Shown: positions 44,373-52,875 of the stretch, one piece after another
How the letters are laid out: every line of letters begins with the position of its first letter
How positions within the stretch are numbered: the first letter of the stretch is position 1
Origin: Arthrobacter sp. NicSoilC5
Lineage (GTDB): Bacteria; Actinomycetota; Actinomycetes; Actinomycetales; Micrococcaceae
Reading direction: 5' to 3'
Assembly: GCF_019977395.1 (NCBI RefSeq)
Contig: NZ_AP024660.1
Location: forward strand, 3,038,001 to 3,102,000
Length of the DNA: 64,000 nucleotides
Notes under the pieces: generated by a model
Seen by the model: only the letters and a program-made list of their open reading frames with translations
Databases searched by the model: none
Told to the model about the DNA's origin: nothing
Made by a program: the position numbers and the translations under genes

Positions 44373-45875
44373 ATGGAAACCCTCAACGAACTGCTCGGCG
44401 GCTTTGCCACCGCCATGACCTGGCAAAACCTGCTGTTTGCCTTCCTCGGCTGCCTGCTCGGCACCATCATCGGCGTCCTGCCCGGCGTCGGACCCGTCGC
44501 AGGCGTGGCCCTGCTGATCCCGCTGACGCTCAACCTCGACCCGGCCGGGTCCATCATCATGCTGTGTGCCATCTTCTACGGCACCCAGTACGGCGGAACC
44601 ATCACCAGCGTCCTGCTGAACACTCCCGGCGAAGCCTCCTCGGCCATCACCACCATCGACGGCTATGCCATGACAAAAATGGGAAGGGCGGGTGCGGCAC
44701 TGACGCTGGCCGCCGTCGGGTCCTTCATCGGCGGTACGATCGCCACCGTTGGCCTGGTCGCCGCCGCGAAACCGCTCGGCGAGATGGGCCTGCTGGTGGG
44801 GCCGCCCGAGTTCTTCGCGCTCATGGTGGTGGGCATCTCGCTGCTGGTCGCCCTGGCCGGAAAGTCCATGGTCAAGGCCCTGATCTCCGGCGCCCTGGGC
44901 CTGCTGATCTCCATGGTGGGCATCGATCCCGTGGCCGGAGCACCGCGCTTCACCTTCGGCATCGACAACCTGATGGACGGGGTCAGCTTCGTTGCCGTCA
45001 TCGTCGGCGTCTTCGGACTCTCCGAAATCCTCTCCTTCCGCCGGAACGAGCCCACCCCCATGGTGCACGCCCCCGGTTTTCGGCAGCTGTTCCCGTCCAG
45101 GACGGAATGGCGCCGCAGTGCACCCGCCATGGCGCGCGGCACCGGCGTCGGCTTCGGCCTGGGCCTCATTCCCGGCATGACCGGCTCCGTGTCCTCCCTC
45201 CTTTCCTACGCCACGGAAAAGAGGTTCTCGCGGTTCCGCCACCAACTCGGCAAGGGCGCCGTCGAAGGCGTGGCCGGTCCGGAGACCGCCAACAATGCCC
45301 ACGCCAACGCTGCCCTCATCCCGCTGTTCACCCTGGGAATCCCCGCCTCGCCCACCATCGCCGTGCTGATGGGCGCGTTCCTGCAGCAGGGCCTCACCCC
45401 GGGACCCAGCCTGTTCACGGAACACTCGGAGATCGCCTGGGCCATCATCGCCAGCCTCTTCATCGGAAACGTCCTCCTGCTGCTGCTGAACGTCCCGCTC
45501 GTGGGGCTGTGGACCTCCATCCTCCGCGTGCCCACCCCGATCCTGACCGCAGTGATCCTCGTGTTCATGGTCATCGGGGCGTACACCATCAACTTCAGCG
45601 TCTTCGATGTCTACGTCATGATCGGCTTCGGCCTCCTGGGCCTGGCACTGCGGAACCTCGACATTCCGCTGGCCCCGATGGTGCTCACCCTGGTCCTCGG
45701 GCCGCTGATGGAACGCTCGCTGCGCGAATCGCTGGAAATATCCCAGGGCGACTTCACCGTCTTCACCAGCCGTCCCATCTCCGCCGTGCTGATCGGCCTT
45801 GGCCTGCTCATCATCTGCAGCCCCCTGCTCAAGCTCCGCAAACCCAGGGCCCTCATGGAGGACCCGGAAGCCTGA
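44373..45875 (+). CDS. tctA: tripartite tricarboxylate transporter large permease TctA
   Basis: The 500-residue protein with about 12 helices carries the TctA signatures GTIIGVLPGVGPVAGVALLIPL, YGTQYGGTITSVLLNTPGEAS and GLGLIPGMTGSVSSLLSYATEK. It starts two bases after the tctB stop. Binding-protein-dependent transport with TctB and TctC is expected. Confidence 0.95.
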   Translation: METLNELLGGFATAMTWQNLLFAFLGCLLGTIIGVLPGVGPVAGVALLIPLTLNLDPAGSIIMLCAIFYGTQYGGTITSVLLNTPGEASSAITTIDGYAMTKMGRAGAALTLAAVGSFIGGTIATVGLVAAAKPLGEMGLLVGPPEFFALMVVGISLLVALAGKSMVKALISGALGLLISMVGIDPVAGAPRFTFGIDNLMDGVSFVAVIVGVFGLSEILSFRRNEPTPMVHAPGFRQLFPSRTEWRRSAPAMARGTGVGFGLGLIPGMTGSVSSLLSYATEKRFSRFRHQLGKGAVEGVAGPETANNAHANAALIPLFTLGIPASPTIAVLMGAFLQQGLTPGPSLFTEHSEIAWAIIASLFIGNVLLLLLNVPLVGLWTSILRVPTPILTAVILVFMVIGAYTINFSVFDVYVMIGFGLLGLALRNLDIPLAPMVLTLVLGPLMERSLRESLEISQGDFTVFTSRPISAVLIGLGLLIICSPLLKLRKPRALMEDPEA

Positions 45876-45924
45876 TTCCCCGCCACTACCCGCATTTCCC
45901 GCACCGCTTCAAAGGAGAAGAACC

Positions 45925-46932
45925 ATGTCACGCAAGAAGATCATTGCAGCAGTCGCAGCTGCGTCCCTGCTCGCCCTCACCGGCTGCGGCGCCAACGCCG
46001 GAGCCGGCAACTCCGCCGCAGCCGCCGGCGACTTCCCCAAGAAGGGCAAGTCAATCGACCTGATTGTCGCCTTCTCGTCGGGCGGCGCCGTGGACACCGC
46101 CGCCAGGCTCATCCAGCCGGTCCTCGAAAAGGAGCTCGGCACCAACGTCGAGGTCATCAACAAGCCCGGTGCCGGCGGCCAGATCGGTTACACGGCCCTG
46201 ACCGGCGCCAAGCCGGACGGCTACACCATCGGCGCCACCGGATCCCCCTCGGTGGTGGTCTCACCCCTGGACCCGGCCCGCGGCGCGAAGTACACCAGGG
46301 ACAGCTTCCAGCCGCTGGGCCGGCAGGTCATCGACCCCACCGTCATCGCCGTCCAGCCGGACAGCCCGTACCAGACCCTGAAAGAGCTGCTGGAAGCGGT
46401 CAAGGCCAAGCCGAAGTCACTCACCGCCAGCACCACCGGGATCCAGACCGGCGAACACTTCGCCCTGGCCCAGATCCAGGAAAGCACCGGCTCGGAGTTC
46501 GCGCCGGTCCACTTCTCCGAGGGCGCCTCCCAGGCCACCACCGCATTCCTGGGCAAGCACGTGGACGTCCTGGTGGCCAACGTCAGCGACGTGAACGACC
46601 TCAGCAAGCAGGGCAAGGCACGGGTGCTGGGCGTCATGTCCGGGGACCGCGCCCCCTCGCTGCCGGACATCCCCACGTTCAAGGAATCCGGCTACGACCT
46701 GACCGCCGGCACCGCCCGCGGATACTCCGCGCCCGCCGGGCTCCCGGCTGACGTGGCCAAGAAGCTCGAAGCCGCCATCGAGAAGGCCATCGAGGACCCG
46801 GCCGTGGTGCAGAAGATGAAGGACCTGGGCCTGCAGACCAGCTACCTCAACGGCACCGACTACCAGAAGTTCTGGGCAGGCCAGGAAGACGACTTCAAGA
46901 AGGTCCTCCCGCTGGTCCAGAAAAAAGACTGA
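45925..46932 (+). CDS. tctC: tripartite tricarboxylate transporter binding lipoprotein TctC
   Basis: The 335-residue protein has a lipoprotein signal with lipobox LALTGC (Cys near 21) and a Bug/TctC domain (IDLIVAFSSGGAVDTAARLIQPVLE, INKPGAGGQIGYTALTGAKPDGYTIG). Such proteins bind di- and tricarboxylates or aromatic acids through two water-mediated contacts. AAAGGAGAAG precedes the ATG. Unlike the usual CBA order, genes run B-A-C. Confidence 0.93.
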   Translation: MSRKKIIAAVAAASLLALTGCGANAGAGNSAAAAGDFPKKGKSIDLIVAFSSGGAVDTAARLIQPVLEKELGTNVEVINKPGAGGQIGYTALTGAKPDGYTIGATGSPSVVVSPLDPARGAKYTRDSFQPLGRQVIDPTVIAVQPDSPYQTLKELLEAVKAKPKSLTASTTGIQTGEHFALAQIQESTGSEFAPVHFSEGASQATTAFLGKHVDVLVANVSDVNDLSKQGKARVLGVMSGDRAPSLPDIPTFKESGYDLTAGTARGYSAPAGLPADVAKKLEAAIEKAIEDPAVVQKMKDLGLQTSYLNGTDYQKFWAGQEDDFKKVLPLVQKKD

Positions 46933-46958
46933 CCCCTCCACCCCTAAAGGAACCGACC

Positions 46959-47585
46959 ATGACAACTCCAGCCATCGACACCAGCGCCGACTTCGCCCGC
47001 CCCGACCAGGGCATCGTGGACCGGCTCGCCAAGCTGCCCGCTGCCAATATCGGTGACGCCATGGACCGGCTCGGCGTGGCGGACTCCGCCATCCAGGCCG
47101 TGTGGCCCGGTGCGAAGCTCGCCGGACCGGCGTTCACCGTGTGGACCCGTCCCGGCGACAACAAGGGCATCCATGCCGCCCTGCAGCAGGCCAGTCCGGG
47201 AGATGTCATTGTGGTCGCCGGCGGCGCCGATGAATCCCGCGCCCTCCTGGGTGAACTGATCGGGGAGCGCGCCATCAACCTCGGCGTCGCGGGCTTCGCG
47301 CTGGACGGAGCAGCGCGCGACGCCGAGGCGCTGGGTGAGATCGGCATGCCCGTCTTCGCCCGGGCTACTTCGCCCGCCGGCCCCTACAAGGACGGCCCGT
47401 TCAGGCTGGGAACCGCCGTAGCCTTCGGCGGCGTCCCCGTCCTGCCCGGCGATGTCATTGTGGGTGACTCCGACGGCGTGGTGGTTGTCCCCCGGGAGCA
47501 GGCCGCCGCCGTCGCCGAAGCCGCCGAAGCGGTGTTCGCGGATGAAACCGGCCGCCGCCAGGCCATCGTCGCCGCCCGCAACTGA
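46959..47585 (+). CDS. RraA-like protein / HMG-CHA aldolase family
   Basis: The 208-residue protein has the fold block PAANIGDAMDRLG, then GDVIVVAGGADESRALLGELI, VAGFALDGAARDAEAL (family G-x20-R-D-type site), and GDVIVGDSDGVVVVPREQA. Members cleave 4-hydroxy-4-methyl-2-oxoglutarate or 4-carboxy-4-hydroxy-2-oxoadipate, decarboxylate oxaloacetate, or regulate RNase E. In a carboxylate catabolic operon an aldolase is more likely. AAAGGAACCGACC precedes the ATG. Confidence 0.82.
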   Translation: MTTPAIDTSADFARPDQGIVDRLAKLPAANIGDAMDRLGVADSAIQAVWPGAKLAGPAFTVWTRPGDNKGIHAALQQASPGDVIVVAGGADESRALLGELIGERAINLGVAGFALDGAARDAEALGEIGMPVFARATSPAGPYKDGPFRLGTAVAFGGVPVLPGDVIVGDSDGVVVVPREQAAAVAEAAEAVFADETGRRQAIVAARN

Positions 47586-47630
47586 ACCGCACCCCCACCA
47601 GAACGTCACCAGAAGGAACAGAGCAAAACC

Positions 47631-48410
47631 ATGACAGCGTGCACCGTCATTGGCCTCGGCGAAGCCGGAGCCACCTATGCCGCAGCGCTCGCAGCTGCGG
47701 GCCACCAGGTCACCGGGTTCGACCCCGTGGCCCCCACCACCCCGGAAGGCGTCACTCGGATGGCCACGGCGGCCGAAGCATGTGCCGGGGCAGACATCGT
47801 CCTGGTGATGACCGGAGCGGCAGCTGCCCGCAACGTGGCGCAGGAATGCCTGCCGGTCCTGGGTGACGGCAGCGTCTACGCCGACTTCACATCCTCCTCC
47901 CCGGGCGTCATGCAGGAACTCGGACAGCTGCCCAGCAAGGCCGGCTTTGCCGACGTCGCCATCCTTGGCCCCGTCTCCGCGCTGGGGGAAAAGACGCCGC
48001 TGATGGTGAGCGGCCCCGGCGCCCAGGCTGTTGCCGGCCTGCTGCGTCCCCTCGGCGTGCAGGTGGAAATCGCCGACGGCGAGCCTGGGGCTGCGATGGC
48101 CCACAAACTGCTGCGCAGCGTCCTCATGAAGGGCCTGGCGTCCGTGGTGGTGGAAGCGGTCACGGCCGGCAAGGCAGCCGGCCTGGAGGACTGGATCCGC
48201 GGCCAGATCGCGAACCAACTGGCAGGGGACGGCCAGGCTGTCATCGACAGGTTCCTCACCGGAAGCGCCAAGCACGCCGTCCGCCGCTCCAAGGAAATGC
48301 AGGACACCGCCAGCTACCTCTCGGACCTCGGTGTCCCGGCCGAGATGACCACCGCCTCCGCCGCAGCCCTCGCCCGGATGGCCCAGAACGCGGAACCGGC
48401 CTTGCGCTGA
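47631..48410 (+). CDS. 6-phosphogluconate-dehydrogenase-like reductase with DUF1932 domain
   Basis: The 259-residue protein has a Rossmann start (CTVIGLGEAGATYAAALAAAGHQVTG), the substrate-site motif VAILGPVSALGEKTPLMVSG and a C-terminal DUF1932 helical domain (KLLRSVLMKGLASVVVEAV). Members are presumed beta-hydroxyacid dehydrogenases of carboxylic-acid pathways. It lies between the RraA-like and TRAP-like genes in the same operon. Substrate unknown. Confidence 0.82.
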   Translation: MTACTVIGLGEAGATYAAALAAAGHQVTGFDPVAPTTPEGVTRMATAAEACAGADIVLVMTGAAAARNVAQECLPVLGDGSVYADFTSSSPGVMQELGQLPSKAGFADVAILGPVSALGEKTPLMVSGPGAQAVAGLLRPLGVQVEIADGEPGAAMAHKLLRSVLMKGLASVVVEAVTAGKAAGLEDWIRGQIANQLAGDGQAVIDRFLTGSAKHAVRRSKEMQDTASYLSDLGVPAEMTTASAAALARMAQNAEPALR

Positions 48411-48489
48411 CCGCGCAGCAGGGCACAATCAGGAACGGGAAATACGTGATTTCAACAGCAACAAGCATTCCGTTATTAGGAGCAGCAGC

Positions 48490-49827
48490 ATGATCGGCAT
48501 CTGGGCACTGGGCGCCTACCTTGCCGTGATCCTGCTTTGGACGACTGCAATCAAGCGCAGCGTGGGGGAGGCCATGATCCTGGGCTTCCTGGTGGTCCTG
48601 CCGTTTACCGGGGCCGCCGCGGCACAGGTGGGTTGGTCAGCGTTCTACTCGGCAGCGACCGACGAGATTGTCTACGCCACCATGGCGTTCGTCTTCATGG
48701 GCTACCTGCTGGATAAGGGCGGCGTCCTGGACCGGTTGATCGACCTGCTGAACTCGCTGATCGGCGGGGTGAAGGGCGGTCCGGCGTGGGTCTCCACCGT
48801 GGCCTCGGCAGGCCTGGGCGGAGTGGTCCACAACCAGGCAGCCATCGCCGCAACGGTGGGCTCGGTGACCATTCCCTGGATGGAAAAATCCAAGCTGGAC
48901 AAGCCTGCTGCCGCAACCCTCGTGGCCGGGAACGCCGGGATGGGCATCACCTTCCCGTTCAGCGCCTCCATGTTCGTCCTCGTAGGCTCCGCTACGGTGG
49001 GGCCCCTGCTGGATATCAACGCCCTGGTCCTTCCCCTGCTGTTCGGCGGCCTGTGGTGCTTCCTGCACCGGCTCATCGTCACCTGGATGCTCATCAGGAA
49101 AAGCGGAATGGCACCGCTCGATGCCGCCCACCGCCTGCCTGTACGGGCTGCGTTCGGCCAGGGGTGGGCCACGCTCCTGCTGTTCGTCGTCGTCGCCGTC
49201 CCGTTGGTGATCACCTCAGGGTTCCTCACCTCGGCGCTCTCCGACTGGACCGGTGGGGATGTCAGCAAGTCCGTCAGCGTGATCGTGTGGATCCCGGTGG
49301 TCCTCCTCATTACGGGTGCCCTGCTGGGCCGGAAGAAACTGCCCCGCACCGGCCGCGACTGGGGAAACCTGCTGCACGGTTCGGCCCCGCGGTTCGGCAT
49401 CGTGGGCGTTACGGTGCTCTTCGCCTTCGCCGGAGCCAATGCCCTCGCCGCCACGGGCCTTCCCAAGCAAATGACCGCCCTGCTGAACGGGATGAACCTT
49501 CCCCTCTGGCTGCTCGCCATCCTGATCGGGCTGATTGTCATCGCGGTCGCGGCCCCGCTGTCCGCGACAGCCACCATGGCCGCCGTCGGAACGGTCGGTG
49601 TCGCAGCCCTCGTTGCGGCCGGTGTTCCGGCCACCACCGCTGCCGTGGCTGTCCTGGTGTTCTCCTCCTGCGAGGCGGCGGTCCCGCCCGGGGGCGCGCC
49701 GCTCTATGTTGCCTGCGGCATCGCGGACGTCAACCCCCTCAAGACCTTCGCCCGCCTGCTCACCCACTATGCGCTGCCCCTGCTGGTCATCGGCGTGCTG
49801 ATCATCCTCGGCGTCCTGCCGATCTAA
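48490..49827 (+). CDS. TRAP-type large permease (DctM-like)
   Basis: The 445-residue protein has about 12 helices with DctM-like traits such as AFVFMGYLLDKGGVLDRLIDLLNSLIG, GLGGVVHNQAAIAATVGSVTIPWM and SSCEAAVPPGGAPLYVACGIADVNP. No DctP binding-protein gene is in the operon. An 85-residue two-helix protein encoded next may be the small membrane partner. Whether it works alone or shares TctC is unknown. AGGAG precedes the ATG. Confidence 0.8.
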   Translation: MIGIWALGAYLAVILLWTTAIKRSVGEAMILGFLVVLPFTGAAAAQVGWSAFYSAATDEIVYATMAFVFMGYLLDKGGVLDRLIDLLNSLIGGVKGGPAWVSTVASAGLGGVVHNQAAIAATVGSVTIPWMEKSKLDKPAAATLVAGNAGMGITFPFSASMFVLVGSATVGPLLDINALVLPLLFGGLWCFLHRLIVTWMLIRKSGMAPLDAAHRLPVRAAFGQGWATLLLFVVVAVPLVITSGFLTSALSDWTGGDVSKSVSVIVWIPVVLLITGALLGRKKLPRTGRDWGNLLHGSAPRFGIVGVTVLFAFAGANALAATGLPKQMTALLNGMNLPLWLLAILIGLIVIAVAAPLSATATMAAVGTVGVAALVAAGVPATTAAVAVLVFSSCEAAVPPGGAPLYVACGIADVNPLKTFARLLTHYALPLLVIGVLIILGVLPI

Positions 49828-49836
49828 GGAACCACC

Positions 49837-50094
49837 ATGAACACACCGCGCAGGATCACCGGAACCGTCTTCACCCTCACCCTCGCAGTCCTCCTCATCG
49901 GCGGCGTCCTGTTCGTTGCCGGGCAGGCCGCGGGCCTCGTGGCCGGGCAAAACGGCTGGCTCCAGTTCTTCAACAACGTCATCAAACCGCCCCTCTGCAT
50001 AGCCGCATCGGTGTGCGCGGTGGCCGGCTTCCTGCTCAGCTACGGGCGGCCCGGGAAAGAGGCCGGGCAGAAACAGGAAGCCACCACCCGATGA
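49837..50094 (+). CDS. two-helix small membrane protein, possible TRAP small subunit
   Basis: The 85-residue protein has a helix at about 8-32 (VFTLTLAVLLIGGVLFVAGQ), a short loop, and a second at about 48-68 (PPLCIAASVCAVAGFLLSYG), ending in a charged tail. It starts nine bases after the DctM-like gene and overlaps the next gene by four, so it is co-translated. DctQ proteins usually have four helices, so this would be a reduced version. AAGGAACCACC precedes it. Confidence 0.65.
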   Translation: MNTPRRITGTVFTLTLAVLLIGGVLFVAGQAAGLVAGQNGWLQFFNNVIKPPLCIAASVCAVAGFLLSYGRPGKEAGQKQEATTR

Positions 50095-51071
50095 CTGCCC
50101 ACGGAACGTTTCCCACTTACGCGGAACTCCTGGCGAGGGAGGGCGACCTGGCGGGAACATCCTGGGGCCTCTTTCCGGAGCCCGACAGGGGTACACCGTC
50201 CTTCATCACCCCCGCGGCCGTCCTGGAAGCCAGGAACAGCATCCGCACCGGTACCGTGTTCGGCCTGGACTATCCCGCCGACGCCTTTGATCCGGGGATG
50301 TCGCTCAAGCGCGGAGCACCCCGGCACACCATCTACTCCTCCCATCCCGCCCACCGCGATGACTACCTTGACGGCTATTACCTCCAGGGGTCGACGCAGA
50401 TTGACGGGCTCCGGCACCGCCGGGCCGATGACGTGGGGTTCTACAACGGCGTCCCGGACCACCGGGTCACTGAAGGCACCCCGGACCTGGGGGTCCAGGA
50501 ATGGGCCGAGCACCCCATCGCCGGCCGGGGCGTGCTGGTGGACCTCGAGGGCTTCCGGAACGGCATGGGCCAGCCCATCGACCACGCAGCCGGGGAACCG
50601 CTGGGCTTCGACCTGATCCACGCGGCCATGGAGTCCCAGTCCCTGGCCACCTGTCCCGGCGACATTCTGATGCTCCACACCGGGTGGTGCGAATGGTTCC
50701 TCGCCCTGGACCCGGAGGCGAAACAGCGGCTCCGTGAAAGCCGGAAGGCAACAGGCGTGGCGCAGTCGCAGGAGTTCGTGGCCTGGGCGTGGGACAGCCG
50801 GTTTGCCGTGATCGCCGCCGACAACTTTGCCTTCGAGTGCCTCCCCGCGGTCCCGGGAAGCCCCTACCGGGAGTCCGCGGTCAACGACCACGGCATGATG
50901 CACCAGCAGCTCCTGGCCAAGCTCGGCATGCCCCTGGGCGAGCTGTGGCGGCTCGGCCCGCTGGCTCGGCACATGCGCAGCTCGGGCAGGTGGGACGCGT
51001 TCATCAGCATCAAGCCGCTGAACATTACCGGCGGCACCGGATCCCCGGCCAACGCCACCGCCATCATGTGA
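50091..51071 (+). CDS. cyclase-family metal-dependent hydrolase
   Basis: The 326-residue protein belongs to the cyclase/kynurenine-formamidase family (PF04199). Metal-binding features are STQIDGLRHRRADDVGFYNG (the usual H-x3-H motif is altered to DGLRHRR), and GRGVLVDLEGF. Late conserved blocks are CPGDILMLHTGWCEW and FAVIAADNFAFECLP. The larger size is typical of the polyketide/isatin-hydrolase-like group. It is the last gene of the tct operon, and the second 116-bp repeat follows. It would hydrolyse an amide, lactone or cyclic imide in the pathway. Confidence 0.82.
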   Translation: MTAHGTFPTYAELLAREGDLAGTSWGLFPEPDRGTPSFITPAAVLEARNSIRTGTVFGLDYPADAFDPGMSLKRGAPRHTIYSSHPAHRDDYLDGYYLQGSTQIDGLRHRRADDVGFYNGVPDHRVTEGTPDLGVQEWAEHPIAGRGVLVDLEGFRNGMGQPIDHAAGEPLGFDLIHAAMESQSLATCPGDILMLHTGWCEWFLALDPEAKQRLRESRKATGVAQSQEFVAWAWDSRFAVIAADNFAFECLPAVPGSPYRESAVNDHGMMHQQLLAKLGMPLGELWRLGPLARHMRSSGRWDAFISIKPLNITGGTGSPANATAIM

Positions 51072-51085
51072 GCTGAAGGCGGGAT

Positions 51086-51201
51086 AGCGTCACGCCGGGC
51101 AGGCTTTCAGGCAGCGCACGACGGCGGGATCCCGGGTTTCCGGGGCTTCCCCGCCCCGGGTGGGCCGAAAGCGTGCCGTGCGTGACGCCGTCGTCCGTCT
51201 T
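51086..51201 (+). repeat. 116-bp imperfectly palindromic repeat, copy 2
   Basis: This is the same unit and orientation as 42810-42925, again between two convergent genes and right after an operon end. The GCGTCACGC and GCGTGACGC ends are conserved in both copies. Confidence 0.75.
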
Positions 51202-51234
51202 ACGTCCTGCCGGGGCGTCCTAGGGCAGGGCCTG

Positions 51235-51807
51235 CTAGGGCAGCCGGGACGGCCGCAGGACGCTGGCCTCGCCTGCCCGGGCAGGGTCCAGCGGCACAGG
51301 GCTGACCAGCACGGCAGGACCCCGGTGCAGGAAGCCGCTGGAGACGGCCCGGCAGCGGATGCCCCCGCGGCCACGCATGGCCGGATGGGCGCCGGGGGCG
51401 AGCATTTCGTTCATCCATGCGCACGGCTGGGCGTGCCGCCCGCCGTGCAGGGCCACCGAGGAGCCGCCGGATTCCAGCACGAAGTCCTGCCCCAACAGTG
51501 GGGCCAGCTGGGCCCCGCGCAGCACCACGTTCCGGCGGGTCAGCAGCGGATCGAACGGCGCCGAGCCCAACTCTGCGGCGATGGCCTCGAGGGACTCGAC
51601 GGCGAACAGGGTCACCGCAGCATCCATGTGCGCGGCCTTGCCGAAGAACCGGTCGCCCACGATGCCCTTGCCGGCCACCACCTCAGCCTGCGGAGCATCA
51701 GTGGTGGGAACGTCGGCGGCGCCGTCCCGGGCTCGGCCAAAGTAAGCATGCGCGGGGGATACCAGCAGGTGCAGGATCTCGACGTCGTACCGGAACATTT
51801 CGGGCAT
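51235..51807 (-). CDS. MOSC-domain protein
   Basis: The 190-residue protein has the MOSC fold: AEVVAGKGIVGDRFFGK (conserved G-x-x-GDR), VTLFAVESLEAIAAELG, RRNVVLRGAQLAPLLGQDFVL and GGIRCRAVSSG with a Cys in the position expected for the sulfur-carrying residue. MOSC proteins (YiiM and MOCO-sulfurase relatives) handle the molybdenum cofactor. The ATG at 51807 fits the domain; the frame stays open to 52182 through the divergent gene. Confidence 0.82.
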   Translation of the reverse strand: MPEMFRYDVEILHLLVSPAHAYFGRARDGAADVPTTDAPQAEVVAGKGIVGDRFFGKAAHMDAAVTLFAVESLEAIAAELGSAPFDPLLTRRNVVLRGAQLAPLLGQDFVLESGGSSVALHGGRHAQPCAWMNEMLAPGAHPAMRGRGGIRCRAVSSGFLHRGPAVLVSPVPLDPARAGEASVLRPSRLP

Positions 51808-51868
51808 ACGGCCAGCGTAGGCCAGCCCGGCATTGAAATCCTGCCGCCGGATGGAAGGATCAGGAACC

Positions 51869-52843
51869 ATGAAGACTTCACCGGCCGGCCAAGCCAGTGC
51901 GCCGCCCAGGAAACGGACGGCCCTGTTCTGGGCATCGGCAGGGTGCGCCGCCGCCCTGACCGGAGTTGCGCTGTGGATGCTGGCAGGCAACCCCGCCGTC
52001 CTGGGCGGCCACCCGCTGCTGCCGTGCATCCTGCTGGCCGCGGCAGCCGCCGGTGCAGCCTGGGCAGCCCTGCTCTGGCTCCGCCGCGATGTGCCCCGGC
52101 CCCGCTCCCGCGTCCGGGCCATCGGCGCGTGGGCCGGCAGGCTGGCCGTCCTGGCCCTCGCCGCCGGGCTCGCCTGGCTCAACCCCTTCGCCTATCAGCC
52201 GGGCCCGACGGCGGAGGCCGGGCCTGCGTCGGACCTCACCGTCACCGAAACGGACACCGCCATCACCATGGCGCCCGACGCAGCCAGAACCACCAAGGGG
52301 CTCGTCTTCTACCCGGGAGCACGCGTTGATGCCCGGGCCTACCAGGACGTCCTGGCTCCCGCGGTCGGTGCCGGGTACCGGGTGGTCATCCTGAAGGAAC
52401 CGCTCGGGCTCAGCCTGCTGGACGGCAACCAGGCCCGCAGCGCCATCGAGGACAACCCGGACATCGCTACGTGGGCGGTGGGCGGCCACTCCCTGGGCGG
52501 GGTGTCCGCATCGTCATTCGCCCTGGCGAACACCGACATCACCGGCCTGGTGCTGTACGCCTCCTACCCGGTGGAATCGCTGCGGGGACGGACCGGCCTT
52601 TCCGTCCTGTCCGTCTCCGGGACCAAGGACGGTCTCAGCACGCCGGACAAGATCCAGGCCTCCCGGGAACTCCTGCCTCCGGATACTGAGTTCGCCGCCG
52701 TCCAGGGCGGAGTGCACGCGTTCTTCGGCGACTACGGTGATCAACCCGGCGACGGCGAGCCCGGCATCAGCCGCAGCGCCGCGCAGCAGCAGATTGGCGC
52801 CGCCACCGTCAGCTTCCTGGGCCAGCTGCCGGGAAGCCGCTGA
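51869..52843 (+). CDS. membrane-anchored alpha/beta hydrolase
   Basis: The 324-residue protein has three N-terminal hydrophobic segments (about 20-40, 50-72 and 88-105) and then an extracytoplasmic-looking alpha/beta hydrolase domain (PF12695 type). This includes KGLVFYPGARVDARAY, the nucleophile elbow WAVGGHSLGGVSAS, an Asp in SGTKDGLSTPD and His in GGVHAFFGDYGDQ. AAGGATCAGGAA precedes the ATG. The substrate is unknown. Confidence 0.83.
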   Translation: MKTSPAGQASAPPRKRTALFWASAGCAAALTGVALWMLAGNPAVLGGHPLLPCILLAAAAAGAAWAALLWLRRDVPRPRSRVRAIGAWAGRLAVLALAAGLAWLNPFAYQPGPTAEAGPASDLTVTETDTAITMAPDAARTTKGLVFYPGARVDARAYQDVLAPAVGAGYRVVILKEPLGLSLLDGNQARSAIEDNPDIATWAVGGHSLGGVSASSFALANTDITGLVLYASYPVESLRGRTGLSVLSVSGTKDGLSTPDKIQASRELLPPDTEFAAVQGGVHAFFGDYGDQPGDGEPGISRSAAQQQIGAATVSFLGQLPGSR

Positions 52844-52875
52844 CGCAGCGTCCTAAGTAGGCCCAGCCGCCCGCT

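Noticed and set aside
48786..51071. A 761-codon frame that reads into the cyclase-family gene
   Set aside because: Only the part from 50091 has family motifs; the upstream part is an out-of-frame reading of the TRAP-type permease and small membrane gene.
42810..51201. The two 116-bp repeats as ends of a composite transposon
   Set aside because: They are direct, very short, and no transposase, integrase or target-site duplication is seen between or beside them.
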